A stretch of DNA of 28,296 nt from Diplocarpon mali (lineage: Eukaryota > Ascomycota > Leotiomycetes > Helotiales > Drepanopezizaceae): assembly GCA_024741835.1 (NCBI GenBank), contig JAENRP010000408.1:1-28296 (forward strand), given 5' to 3'. How positions within the stretch are numbered: the first letter of the stretch is position 1; each line of letters opens with the position of its first letter. Of the stretch, positions 18,505 through 28,296 are shown piece after piece. The translations under genes were made by a program, and so were the position numbers. Below the pieces are notes generated by a model. That model worked only from the letters and a program-made list of their open reading frames with translations. It was not told the DNA's origin and did not search any database.

Positions 18505-20767
18505 CTAGGCAGTATCCTCGTCCGTGACCAGCTTGGTGATCTTGCCAATCGCAATGGTTTGGCCCTGGGAAGAGTTAGACGTGCACGTGTGGCCGGGCCT
18601 CTGCTTCTTACCTGGTCACGAAGAGTAAAACGACCCAGCTGCGCATAGTCCTCGAATCGCTCGACGCAAACGGAACCAGCTCCGCCAATCACTTCCAGCC
18701 GAGCAATGATGCTATCCCCTTTCTTGGCGTGGGTCGGTGCTCGTTTACTCCTCCGATTCGTGCCTTTCTGCAAGCTGTGGAGTAACGCGGCAAATGTGAC
18801 TTCTTCAATGGCCGAGTGGACATGCAGGACGCAGTTGAAGCCAGCAGATAAGATGCTCTTCAAATCCAGCACGCGGATCTGAGCCTCGAAGAACCTGACA
18901 CAATGAACTGGACGCTTGGGCGAGCACAGGACGAAACCAGGCATGATATCTTCCTCTTCGATACCTCGCAATCGCACCCGTATTTGATCCCCGCTTTGCG
19001 CAATCGGCATTTCCTCTTCAGTCTCGCCATACAGAGCAGCGACCTCGACCTTCTCGCGGTTAGGCATCATGATCAATCCCATGTTCTTCTTGATCACGCC
19101 AGCTTCGATCTTTCCTTCCACAAGGGTGCCCATGTCTCGGTATTTGCCGTTGACTGGCATCATAAAGGGCGCGTTGACTTTGCGCTCGAGTGCTGCCATG
19201 TTGTCGAGATATTCGAGTAGAGAGGGCCCGTTGTACCAGGGGCACACTCCATCGGGGATACGCTCTTTTATGCCCATCATGGATTGAGCTGCAATCGGCA
19301 TGAAGAAGACATCAGTCTTCAGATTGAAGCCGGTCCCCTTGAGAAATTGACCGAGCTTGGTTATACACTCGAGGTACCGCTTCTCGGACCACTCGACAGT
19401 CGTGTCGTCCATTTTGTTGATGACCACGACTAATTTGTTGACACCTTGGGTTTTGGCCAGCATCGCGTGCTCTCTCGTTTGTCCACCCTTCTCGAATCCG
19501 GTCTCGTACTCTCCCTTACGAGCACTAATAACCAATATCCCAACATCTGCCTGGGAAGCGCCGCCAATCATGCTTGGGACGTACGTCTTATGACCCGGAG
19601 CGTCAAGAATGCTGTAACGACGCTTCTCGGTCTCGAAATGGGCACGCCCAACCTCAACAGTCTTTCCCTTTTCTCTCTCTTCCTTGCTGACGTCGAGTGC
19701 CCAAGATATCCACCAGGTCTCACGACCAATCTCCTTCGCTTCTTTCTTGTACTTATCCAGTGTCCGCTCATCCACCATGCCGCTCAAGATAAGGATTGCT
19801 CCTCCTAATGTTGATTTTCCAGCATCGACGTGTCCAATGAAGATGATGTTGACATGTTCCTTGCCATATATTTCTTTCAGAGTCTCGTCATCGACATCCG
19901 CAGCTTGTGCCTTCTCTACCGCATCGGCTTCACGTGCAGCAATCTTGGCAGCAGAAGGACTGGAGCGTCCGGACGAGGGCGTTGGTGATGCCTTGCCGCT
20001 GTCCGAAGCTGTGATCTTCTCCGTCTTCTCGATTGCCTTTGCTGCGGCAACCTTGGATCCAGCTTCAGCTGGGGCGGCAGCGATGGCTTCCTTCTTTGCC
20101 GCGGGTGCTGTAGGAGCTGGGGAACCAATAGATAGGACCTTGGCTTTAGGCTTGGGCGCATCTGCACCGATGCTCAGGACCTTTGGGGCACCTGCCTTGG
20201 TGGATACGGGCTTATTCAACTCCGCAGAGCCTGAAGCACCATCAGCTGGCCGCTTGGCGATTGTTGGAGTCGCCCGAGCAGGTTGTTGCGCAGAGGAGGC
20301 CGTTGCTTGTGGTTGCTGGGAATAGCCCTGGTATTGTTGTCCTAGGAGAGGTCAGCGGCCTTCGTATACCGGCACCATCTTCTGACAAAGAGAAGCTCAC
20401 CGTATCCAGCATTGTAAGCGGGCTGCTGGTAACCCCCTTGGTAGCCTCCTTGGGCGTACTGATTGTTGTAGCCAGCTTGGTGGCCATACTGAGGGTATCC
20501 CCCACCATATCCTTGCTGGCCTCCTTGATTGTACTGATTATAAGCCTGGCTCTGGTACCCGGACTGATCATAGGCGCCATATGGCTGGAAGCTCTGGCCA
20601 GGTTGAAAAGACTGTGCTCCGGGTTGGAAGGTATTTGCGCCGGGTCGAAAACTGCCCCCTCCTCGTTGTGGCTGCTGAGGCGGGTTGTTCAGGTTCAATT
20701 GCTGGGCCTGGCGAGAAAGATCCTCCTGAGCGGCCGGATCGTCCTCCCAGGAATTAAGGTCTGACAT
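18505..20767 (-). CDS. sup35: Sup35/eRF3 translation termination GTPase (3 exons)
   Basis: Eukaryotic release factor 3, a GTPase that works with eRF1 to terminate translation. Minus-strand exons are 20767-20401, 20341-18612 and 18564-18505 (2157 nt, 718 aa). Introns are 59 and 47 nt; the second restores GRFTLRDQGQTIAIGKITKL. The start MSDLNSWEDDPAAQ is followed by a Q/G/Y/N-rich prion-like head (about 37-140) with FQPG repeats (near 47-50, 54-57) and GGYQGGYQQ-type repeats. A Lys/Ala/Pro-rich charged middle (about 145-280) holds two KVLSIG motifs (176-181, 190-195). The GTPase domain starts near 285: G1 GHVDAGKST (291-299), TVEVGRAHFE (G2 region), G3 DAPGHKT, G4 NKMD. The EF1A-like domains 2 and 3 follow, including KRPVHCVRFFEAQIRVLDL. 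The Sup35 length is as usual for filamentous fungi. It is divergent from yrb30. EF1A and Hbs1 are excluded by the head and the REKGKTVEVG and SMIGGASQADVG patterns. Confidence 0.97.
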
Positions 20768-21256
20768 GTTCCAAGTGGTTTTGAGGGTCCTTCTTCCAGG
20801 TGTCGAGACAGATTTCGAACTCGTAGAGACGTTCCAGGACCGCAGATTGTGGGGAGTGGGGCAGCCGCGTTATTGAGGGGCTCTGGATTTGTGCCACTCG
20901 TCAAGGAATTCGGAATTCTGACTACAAAGTGACTCGAGCTCAAGGTAGCAAAGCCAACTGAAGACTCAAACAAGATCGTAACTCGGTATCGGAGAGAGGG
21001 CAGTAGGTAAATCTGTTGGGTGCCATTGATCCAGGTCAGGAAAGAGTGCAGGTGAAGGAGAAGCCGAAAGCGTGGCATTGAAGATTTTCATGTCCTCGCA
21101 GCTTGCGATGCACCGGCCTTCAACTTCGCGTAAAGTGTCAGCGCGTAGAGGTGTAAATACCAACGTCGAACATCGACGACGCAAGGCTTACGTTGATTTT
21201 GTTTCCGCACTCATGCTCACGGATCGAGAACTCTACATCGACAACCGGCACAAGCT
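20768..21256. promoter_or_regulatory. Divergent promoter region of sup35 (-) and yrb30 (+)
   Basis: 489 bp between opposing start codons. It contains a small direct duplication GGAATTC-GGAATTC around 20906-20918. No TATA box is visible. Open frames crossing it are short and without domains. Confidence 0.55.
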
Positions 21257-23717
21257 ATGGAAGACTTCCTAGGCAAGGTAGAAGGCCAGCATCCGTCTAT
21301 CCATCACGTGCTAACGGGGATCTGCCATAGATCACCCAGCATGCCATGAACTATGCTATACGGTGCGTTCAAGTAGAGAGGCTGTTGTCCCTCTTACTGA
21401 TGAGGTTGCAGCGCTGGTATCGGGATCACTGCCTCTTACACTATCAGGCAGACCTCAAGGTTGCTCAAGGTATGCGGTTCTGTTCCGATGCATTTTCACC
21501 AGCAACTATGGCTGACGGAAGCTTAGACGGTCGATAATAGTACGGACTATCATGAACTTCATACTCTTCAGGAGCGGCTGAATAGCAAGATAAGAGTATT
21601 GTCCACCCAAGATGTTTCGGTTGCGCGGTGCTAGCTAACGACCATCAGATAGTTTCTCCGGCTATAGATCTGATAGAGCTCATGTACTTGGCCCTCGTGT
21701 CCTACTGGTTCCATGATGCCTGACATACTACAGCTCCGCAAGAGGGAATACCACATTAGAATCAGCAGTCACCTTGACCAAAGCCCTTCGGTGGGATATC
21801 CAAGCCCTTGGGGTCCGACTAGCCAAGGCTGCCACAGCAGAGGAGTCTTCCCGACGGAAGAGTGATCAAGCCAAATCAAAAGCGACTCACGAGGAGGAAA
21901 TACGTCTCATTGTGAAGGACATAAGAAGTCTCCTCACACGAATCGAAGATGCTGTCCCCCTCATCAACCTCGCCATCACCACATCAGGCTCTAGCCTTTC
22001 CACCACCCTGCCAGCTTCAGTATCACCATCAAGACTGCTCCAAGCCAGCACCTTTCTCACCGCTGGCGACACACAGTATTCCATGAACCCGACTGGTTCC
22101 ATCCAGGTCGGACCGGCGTTTACGTTATCCTTATACATGCTCTTCGCGGGCCACTCAAACCGGGTCCACAATTCTGATGACATGAGGGATACGACGTGGA
22201 AAGAAGTCATACATAAAGCCAGGGTCAAGCTGATGCGAATACCTTTACAATCTATTGGACGGGGCGACTCGAGAGCTGTCGTTCTTGACTCAATTGAGAA
22301 TGACGGCAGTGGCGATCCAACGTTGACTGGAGAAGCACGGCAGAATGAATATGCTTATCATCTCGAGATGATCGAGGACCTGGAGGACGACAGGTTTCAC
22401 TCATTCGAAGATGATGAACCGCAGCCAGGCCCGTATGGAGATATCAGGCTCGCAGGCATCCGTGACTTTCTTCCGATCTACCAAATCTCCAAGATCTTCT
22501 ACGCGGACACAGGCAAGATTTTAAACATTGGCACCGAGGGAGAGACCAACAGCCCGGTTCTGCTACTGAAGCGAGACGTCAACGCACTGCCGCCCCGGAG
22601 AATGATGGAAGAAGTGGAGAAGGGTAACGATTGGTACGAGGAGCCTGAAGCCGAGGCAGAGGAGCTTGCTTCGGAGACTTCTGGCACAGAAGCTGGCGAT
22701 TCGCAGGACGACATTGATCAGCAATTACGCCGAGAGAGCACCATACCCAGAACTGAAGACGCACCGCCCGAGGAAGCACCCGTCGGCGACCGTGCGTGGC
22801 GATTGCCAGCAGATCTTGACCCCGAGTGGCTGGCACTTGAGGTCTACACCGAGCCAGAGGACTCGGGTTCTGAGGACGGGTTGGATGGGAATGATGACTC
22901 GGCATACCTCTCTCATCGACCAAGTTCCTCAGGCGAGGAGCCTGCTGAGGCACTGGCAGAAGGCCTCTCTCATCTCGATATAGGTCCAAAATCATCTCCT
23001 CTGGCATCTCCAATTCGCCAACTTGCCCGCTCGTCAGCGGCGCCCAAATTCTCGACAGGAGAACAGTCTTCCCCATTTGGTCCAATCAGATCCTCTCTTT
23101 CTCTCCTCGAAATGCTGATTCGCCTCACGGCTCTGCAGCAGTTTCAGCAAGCATCCCATCTCGCCATCCCCGACGAACTCCTGACATTCTTCCTCGAAGA
23201 ATCCTCAACTACAGGCGCCGGGGGCGACGGTGAAGAACGCCGTCGCACCCGTCGCGAAGCCAGACAAAAGGTCGGATTCGACCCGTATGACGAGAGCCCG
23301 GTGAAGCACAGAGGGGAGGAGTACCAATACCAGAGTCAAGGGCAAGACGGCTACGCGTCCCCCAGAGGCGGCACGCCAGACCGTGAGTACGACCGGAATG
23401 ACGGGTATTCGAACGCAAGTCCTCTGTGGCCGCGAAAACAGAGCCAGAGCATGCCGCCAGGGACCCCGGAAGCGTGGCTGATGCGTAGCCATGACGGATC
23501 TCGGTCTCGGAGAGGAACACCCGAAGCGCCCCCGTCCTCACCCGGGTCTCCTTACCGACCGCAGAGAAAGGTCGCCAGACCCCTGGATCGTGTGCAGCAA
23601 GCGCGGGGTGCCGGCAAGGGAAGTCCGCTGGGGCGAGGAGTCAGTGTCAGGACCGATTCTACGCTTGGAACAAGTCCTGGTTCTCCCACCCTCGCAGCTA
23701 GAGCACCGAAGATCTAG
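21257..23717 (+). CDS. yrb30: Yrb30-like Ran-GTP binding protein (6 exons)
   Basis: Fungal Ran-binding protein of the Yrb30 family, which binds Gsp1/Ran-GTP and modulates nucleocytoplasmic transport. Exons are 21257-21277, 21331-21362, 21412-21469, 21527-21595, 21649-21683 and 21734-23717 (2199 nt, 732 aa). The five introns are 49-57 nt and cluster in the first 480 bp. Each has GT-AG ends and a branch site (GCTAAC, CTGAT or CTGAC). Splicing yields MEDFLGK-ITQHAMNYAIR-AGIGITASYTIRQTSRLLK-..., then IVSPAIDLIELISARGNTTLESAVTLTKALRWDIQ, matching the family start. The conserved Ran-binding part runs to about residue 330 (LAGIRDFLPIYQISKIFY, VLLLKRDVNALPPRRMMEEV, NDWYEEPEAE). The C-terminal half is acidic and then Ser/Pro/Arg-rich, probably disordered. 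The fungal form is much longer than the yeast protein because of this tail. Function is by family recognition. Confidence 0.9.
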
Positions 23718-24772
23718 AGCATGCTGGGTGTCTGCTCTTGACGAGGCCCGCTTAGGTCGAGCTGTGGAATGATACCTCTTGACACTCGCGGGTACTTGAA
23801 TGGCCTGGCGACATGATGAGCCTGAGAGAGCGTCTCTGCTCACTCGCCTCGTCGGCAGGCATAGATAGCTCGCAGAATCTACATGTACTCGGACTCTCCC
23901 GTGCAGCTGATGCCCTCCCCCGAAAGCCAAGGCGTGCAACTGTTCCCACACCCCGAACACAGGCGACCGTACGAGGTGATGTCACGGCTTTTCTCACAAG
24001 TGATCTCGTGTCTCTCTGCTGTTGAAGGCACATCCCCGAGCTTCACCCGCACGACGCGTACCAGCGCCCCGGAGCCCAGTTCTGTAGCAGCACCTTGGCC
24101 CGCCGACGTGAAGACGAGGGGGGAACAGCCCTCTACGCATAGATGGCAGCGCCGATCAGGTTTCGTCACGGCATGGCCACCGTCGTGTGTGGGTGGGTGG
24201 CTCAAGACTCTCCGACGAGCGCGACCTGGGTTCGAGGTGCCTCTAGGGCGTGTGCGGCTGGCCGCGTGCCATGCTTGAGAGGTTATGTTGTGTTGTGAGA
24301 ACGCTGTCGTTGCTACTGGCTCGAGCTGGGAGGTAAATCAAGATCAAGCACTGGGGCGAGAGAGTAAGATTGTTGGGACAGAAGAGTATGAACAGGGAGA
24401 GTTTCCGCCGTGTCAACATCTCCCTGGCCTGAAGGCTAGCCTACGCAGATACTCATCCGGAACAGGATCTCCTTTCGGCGTAAGACTCGGCGTCAGACCA
24501 CCAGCTAGCCACGAGGACAGGATGCCCGTCGAGACCTCCGCTGTGGAGAACTTGCTGGGAGCCCTCTCCGACCTGATGTCGCGTGTCGAATCTACTTTCA
24601 TCACTCACGAGCCCGCTCGGTTTCGAGAGGGGGTAGCGAACAGTCCCTTCGTTTCATCGGGTTGGGTACCGCGCCGGTGGGCCAAAACGCGAAGCCTTGT
24701 ATTCGGCGGACGCTTGTCCTAGATCGCTATACCCATCTGAAAGTATCCGGACCGTAGTCTCAAGGCGGGAGC

Positions 24773-24810
<38 letters not shown>

Positions 24811-24911
24811 CTCTGAAAGATCAATATGAGAAATGCTGTCTCGGCGATTGCCACCTTGCAAAGAGCAGGCAGCCCAGCAGGGATTCCATGGGGATACTTG
24901 CTATATTTACT
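23718..24911. other. Convergent intergenic region between yrb30 and trm2
   Basis: About 1.2 kb of GC-rich DNA between facing stop codons. Open frames up to about 145 codons occur on both strands, without domains or plausible splicing. It should contain both 3' UTRs. The only clear structure is the AG repeat at its right end. Confidence 0.5.
24775..24805. repeat. (AG)15 dinucleotide microsatellite
   Basis: A perfect AG run of about 15 units. On the trm2 strand it reads as a CT tract about 107-137 bp past the stop codon, so it probably lies in the trm2 3' UTR or just beyond. Confidence 0.95.
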
Positions 24912-26714
24912 TCATGGAACTGCCTCTACCTCTCCTCCAGTGCCATCTGCTCTTCTCAGCACACACACCCCCTCCACGTGGCCGGTCTGCGGGAAGAAAT
25001 CAAACCCTCTCAGGGATTCGATCTCGTACCGGGTGCCACCGGCCTCCACCCCCCTGACCAGATCGCCGACATCTCTGGCCTGCGTGTGAACATTGCAGCT
25101 CACGTACACCACTCTCCTCGGCCCGAACTTCGACAGTTGAGAGAGGAAGCTTTTGTCGCATCCCTTCCTGGGGGGGTCGATGACCACGACTGTCTCGTCC
25201 GGCGGGTACGTGACAGACTTGAATAGTTCCGGGGCATCTGCGGCGAGGAACGTGCATCGCGAGGGAGGCAAGCTGTTCAACTTGGCATTCTCCTGTGCTG
25301 AGATTATCGAGGCCGTAGAGATATCGATGCCTATTGACGTAGTGAAGAGGGATGAGAGCGTGATTGTGAAGAGGCCGGAGCCAGAGTAGGCATCAATCAG
25401 GTATCTGATTGGAGGCCCGGTGGAGGGCGCAGGGGGCATGATATGGTCACGGATGTACTGCGTGAATATCGGGAGGATTGAGTTGTTGTTTTGGAAGAAG
25501 GATCCGGCGATATTGGTGAAGACGAAATCATCGATGTATTCGGTTGACGTGCCGCGGTTGTCCGTGATGCAGGACTTGAAGTCTGTATGCGTGGCGGTCA
25601 CCGTCTTGACGGTACCTGGCAGGTCCCTAGAAGCAGCCTCGTCGTCGTTCTGCACCCTCGTAGTGCTCTCGCGCAACAGAATCGTGGCCCCTCTCTTGTA
25701 CTTGTCCAGTTCCTCTGCGACTCTTCGCCTCTCTCGTTTCATGCCCATGCGGACCGCGTCGGTCCCGATCGGGCAATCCTCGATATCCAGTGTTCTCTTT
25801 AAGCCCTTTTGCATGAACCCAATGTCTGGGACTCTTTCAAAGTAGTTCCTGCGGCCCTTCATCTTGTCCTTCTTGCTGATGTGCCCTGGTGGTCCATCGA
25901 AGTGTGGTGTAAGTTTCGTGCGGTACTCGTACTGTAGAGGACTACCGATTGTCTCTCCGATCACAGGGACCAGCTCGGGTGGGAGCTGGGAAAAGTTCCG
26001 GAAGGCCTTTTCCACTATCGACCTCTTGTGTTTCAGTTGCTCGGGATAGGCAAGCATTTGGAATTGGCAGCCCGAGCACTTGCCGAAGTATTTGCACTGG
26101 ACTCGAGTGTCGTCTCGGAGAGGCCCTGGCCTCACCACCGACACAAAGTCCGCGGTGGTATAGTGGTCGTTTTCGAAATGCCTGATGACCTTCGCCTTCA
26201 GGACATCGCCCGGTGTGCCGAACGGGACGACGTAGATCTGGTCTGACGCGGGGTGTCTGGCGAGGCCGTCTCCGGTAGAGGATATCTCGACGACCTCGAC
26301 GTCGATCTCTGTAAAGGGCTCGGGCAGCTCAGACCGGCCACTCGCGGCCGTGTGGGCGTCGCCTGCAACTCTCCCATCGTCCGCTCCGGTTCGCGCCGGA
26401 GCCTCTGCTCCAGCGGCGGTCCCGAGCTTGGTCGCAGCCGGCGTCGCGGAGAGCTTCTGGGCTGCGAGCAGAGCGCGCACGTCGGCGAGAAGAACGTCGT
26501 CCTTGGATCCGTCCTGGATTGGTTTCTGCTTGCTGGTTCGTTGTCGCTTGGGTCCTCTCCCGCCTGGGGACGGCCGCTTCCTGTCCTCGCGTTCGCCTGC
26601 TCGAGGTGCTTGTGCGGCGGGCTCCATGGCGCGAAAGCTGTGCTGTCGCCTCCACCTCTGCGAAAGTATGCTGGGTCTGAGGTTTCCGAGTCTGCGTCTA
26701 CAACATGGCAGCAT
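24912..26714 (-). CDS. trm2: Trm2-like tRNA (uracil-54-C5)-methyltransferase
   Basis: SAM-dependent RNA m5U methyltransferase (RumA/TrmA-like Trm2) that makes m5U54 (ribothymidine) in the tRNA T-loop. Single exon, 600 aa. A TRAM-like domain lies at about 134-195 (VEVVEISSTGDGLARHPAS, VPFGTPGDVLKAKVI). Cluster-type cysteines C207, C213, C216 (QCKYFGKCSGCQFQ) are followed by a further Cys in DIEDCPIG. The methyltransferase domain carries FFQNNNSILP, LIDAYSGSGLFTI (SAM motif I), GIDISTASI, DPPRKGCDKSFL and the catalytic VYVSCN Cys, ending GFDFFPQTGHVEGVCVL. The ATG at 26714 gives a 29-residue lead (MLPCCRRRLGNLRPSILSQR...) rich in Arg and lacking acidic residues, like a mitochondrial presequence. 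The next ATG, at 26627, is in the strong context CGCGCCATGG. Both starts may be used, which would suit an enzyme serving cytosolic and mitochondrial tRNAs. Confidence 0.94.
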   Translation of the reverse strand: MLPCCRRRLGNLRPSILSQRWRRQHSFRAMEPAAQAPRAGEREDRKRPSPGGRGPKRQRTSKQKPIQDGSKDDVLLADVRALLAAQKLSATPAATKLGTAAGAEAPARTGADDGRVAGDAHTAASGRSELPEPFTEIDVEVVEISSTGDGLARHPASDQIYVVPFGTPGDVLKAKVIRHFENDHYTTADFVSVVRPGPLRDDTRVQCKYFGKCSGCQFQMLAYPEQLKHKRSIVEKAFRNFSQLPPELVPVIGETIGSPLQYEYRTKLTPHFDGPPGHISKKDKMKGRRNYFERVPDIGFMQKGLKRTLDIEDCPIGTDAVRMGMKRERRRVAEELDKYKRGATILLRESTTRVQNDDEAASRDLPGTVKTVTATHTDFKSCITDNRGTSTEYIDDFVFTNIAGSFFQNNNSILPIFTQYIRDHIMPPAPSTGPPIRYLIDAYSGSGLFTITLSSLFTTSIGIDISTASIISAQENAKLNSLPPSRCTFLAADAPELFKSVTYPPDETVVVIDPPRKGCDKSFLSQLSKFGPRRVVYVSCNVHTQARDVGDLVRGVEAGGTRYEIESLRGFDFFPQTGHVEGVCVLRRADGTGGEVEAVP

Positions 26715-28296
26715 CGAGGTTGGCCGCAGGACGGAACGCGTTGTCGGTGGTGCCAGTGAGCGTGCGAGGTTGACGAGCTGCTCGGGAGCTCCAAAATTCT
26801 TCGGGGCAGAACTTCCGTCGCAACCTTAGCGCAGCGCGGTCAGCAAGGGTCCGCCCCACTTGGAAGCTCGGCCGATAAGTCCCGCGTTGGAATACCAACA
26901 AGTCAATCTTTGAGGTCGGATGGGTTGTCGACGTATTTCTCTAGCATGCAGGACAGGAGCTCAGCTTTGAAGTTGTACATGCAAGATATCGGATTCTCTG
27001 AAAGTGTGATGCTCGCGTGGAAACTCGTTTCCATTCGGCTGACTCGAAGCGAGCTTTTGTTGAATGTAAACAAACATCTGCAGCATTTGATGCGCTCCAG
27101 GCTATGGGCACTTACCCTTTCCACAGTGCGCGCGGGTACACTTGGGACGAATGTCCTATCGGTGGCAGCGCGGCAATCGCTTCTTTGTCTTTGGCCCTGC
27201 CTTGCGGGATCACGAAAGACAAATCGCATCGTGCTACCGTCCTGAAGCGGGCTCGAAACACGGCGATGCGCGGTGTCTAGCGACGTTGGAGCCCATGAAT
27301 GCTTCGAGTATGAAATACTACTACGCATTATAGGTAGGAGTATATCATGAATAGCTCAGTAGAGCCATCTTGCTTGGGCTATTTCAAGGATAGGGTATAG
27401 TGAAGAGGCGATTACTTTTCTTCTACCCTGCCTTCTATCATACCTCCCTTACGAAGTATATATGAGCTAACTATACTCTATAGACTTCGCTATGTATGAT
27501 GACTTAATGTCAATCAAGAAGACACTCAGCAAGCCCTCCCCTGATCATGGCTCGCTCGCTCGTCTGGCAGCTCAAGGAAGAGATCAAGGCCTGGCTGACC
27601 ACCTCAGCACGAGACACTCTGCCGCCTCCCAGTACAGAGGGCCGGGCTTCAATCTGCGCATCGATGCAGCCAGCACACCGCAACACGTAATTCACGATGG
27701 CGGCAGCCTTCAAGATAGACTGCCGACCACGAGTTGGCGGAAAAGTCGCCAGCCGCCACACCCCCGTCTCGAAGACTCACAACAGGCTGTCCCTCCACGT
27801 CTCCGCGCCTCTCTCCAACGGTCTTGGGAGTAGAGCCCCCTCCCCAAGAAGAACAGGCTTGGGCAGGCTGACCATGGCACCTGCGTCACGATGCGGGACG
27901 GTCTCATCGCCTCGCCGCGAGGTTCGATGTCCACCCACCGAGCCTCCGCTCTTCTCTTCTCTTCTGGCCCGCCCCGGATTGGAGACGAGCTAGAGCGCCG
28001 CGGCTCAAATACTCTACTCGAAATCTGTGATCCGGAATATCCAACATCATCTTGTTGAGCACGAAGAGGGCGCGCGAGAAGAGACGGGAGGGTGGCCGTC
28101 GTGGGACGACTGCCGCTCTGCGCGTAGATGTGGAGCACGACTCGCTTGTTGCTGACAGAATCCAAAAGTGTAGATCCTGAGGTCTATGGAGCTGCAGGAG
28201 TATATATACAAGGTATGATTACATAAGCCTTAATCTCCAATCCTTGTTTATTCTAACAGTTTCCGAGCCTGCAATCGCGGCCTCGGTGGACTAGAT
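26715..28296. other. Gene-free right flank
   Basis: About 1.6 kb upstream of trm2. The left part should hold the trm2 promoter. Open frames on both strands reach about 150 codons without domains. An AT-rich patch at about 27320-27510 contrasts with the GC-rich DNA on both sides and holds a nested inverted repeat. A TATATATA run at about 28201-28208 could belong to a plus-strand promoter whose gene lies outside the window. Nothing else can be supported. Confidence 0.5.
27437..27500. repeat. Nested imperfect inverted repeat in AT-rich patch
   Basis: Outer arms ATCATAC (27437-27443) and GTATGAT (27494-27500) flank inner arms beginning CGAAGT (27452) and ending ACTTCG (27489). The inner stem can extend to about 13 pairs with one mismatch and one bulge, leaving a loop of about 9 nt. 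It could be a remnant of a small hairpin transposon, a structured RNA or chance; no target-site duplication was found by eye. Confidence 0.55.

Noticed and set aside
24228..24246. GGGTTCGAGGTGCC resembling a tRNA T-arm
   Set aside because: The stem halves do not pair and no upstream cloverleaf is visible.
23883..24278. 131-codon plus-strand frame after yrb30
   Set aside because: No domain, and overlapping frames on the other strand; likely 3' UTR or intergenic.
24285..24722. 145-codon plus-strand frame
   Set aside because: No recognisable motif; lies in the convergent spacer.
27492..28165. Frames of 113 and 151 codons in the right flank
   Set aside because: Overlapping on both strands without domains; no support for a gene.

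Overview
The window is nuclear DNA of a filamentous ascomycete (Pezizomycotina). Every confident gene is a eukaryotic protein gene. Introns are short (44-133 nt) with GT...AG ends and CTRAY-like branch sites. Several products are typical of these fungi: a Sup35 with a Q/G/Y-rich head, a Yrb30-type Ran binder, an Ind1 complex I assembly factor and a secreted Vpr-like subtilase. The class cannot be fixed from sequence alone; Dothideomycetes-like is only a guess. No rRNA, tRNA, CRISPR or intact transposon was recognised. I rebuilt the exon structures by hand from protein-family continuity and splice signals. Every spliced model given has a total length divisible by three.

Layout: 1-113 is a pure (ATATATAC)n microsatellite, and 114-1690 has no supportable gene. 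1691-2529 (-) is an Ssp120/nucleobindin-like EF-hand secretory protein. 2530-4225 is gene-free upstream DNA. 4226-5362 (+) is an uncharacterised protein with a glycine-zipper hydrophobic segment. 5971-7057 (+) is a SIRT5-like sirtuin. 7640-8665 (-) is Saf4/YJU2B, and 8970-9946 (+) is Spf30/SMNDC1; these two splicing proteins diverge from a 304-bp spacer. 10331-11419 (-) is Ind1, and 11570-13368 (+) is Bfr2/AATF; they diverge from a 150-bp spacer. 13659-16986 (-) is a ten-exon secreted subtilase. 16987-18504 has no supportable gene. 18505-20767 (-) is Sup35/eRF3, and 21257-23717 (+) is Yrb30, diverging from a 489-bp spacer. 24912-26714 (-) is Trm2 tRNA m5U methyltransferase. 26715-28296 is gene-free apart from an AT-rich patch with a nested inverted repeat.

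Functionally this is a core housekeeping block rich in RNA and translation genes: splicing (Saf4, Spf30), ribosome biogenesis (Bfr2), translation termination (Sup35), Ran transport (Yrb30) and tRNA modification (Trm2). Mitochondrial functions (Ind1, probably the sirtuin) and two secretory-pathway proteins are mixed in. Gene orientation nearly alternates, giving three close divergent promoters and four convergent 3' ends.

I found no cluster that looks like a new defence, secondary-metabolite or mobile system. The observations most worth a second look are possible dual-targeting starts in the sirtuin and Trm2, the divergent Saf4/Spf30 pair, the Sup35 prion-like head, a GC-AG intron in the Ssp120 gene, weak donor sites in Ind1, and the unknown glycine-zipper protein.
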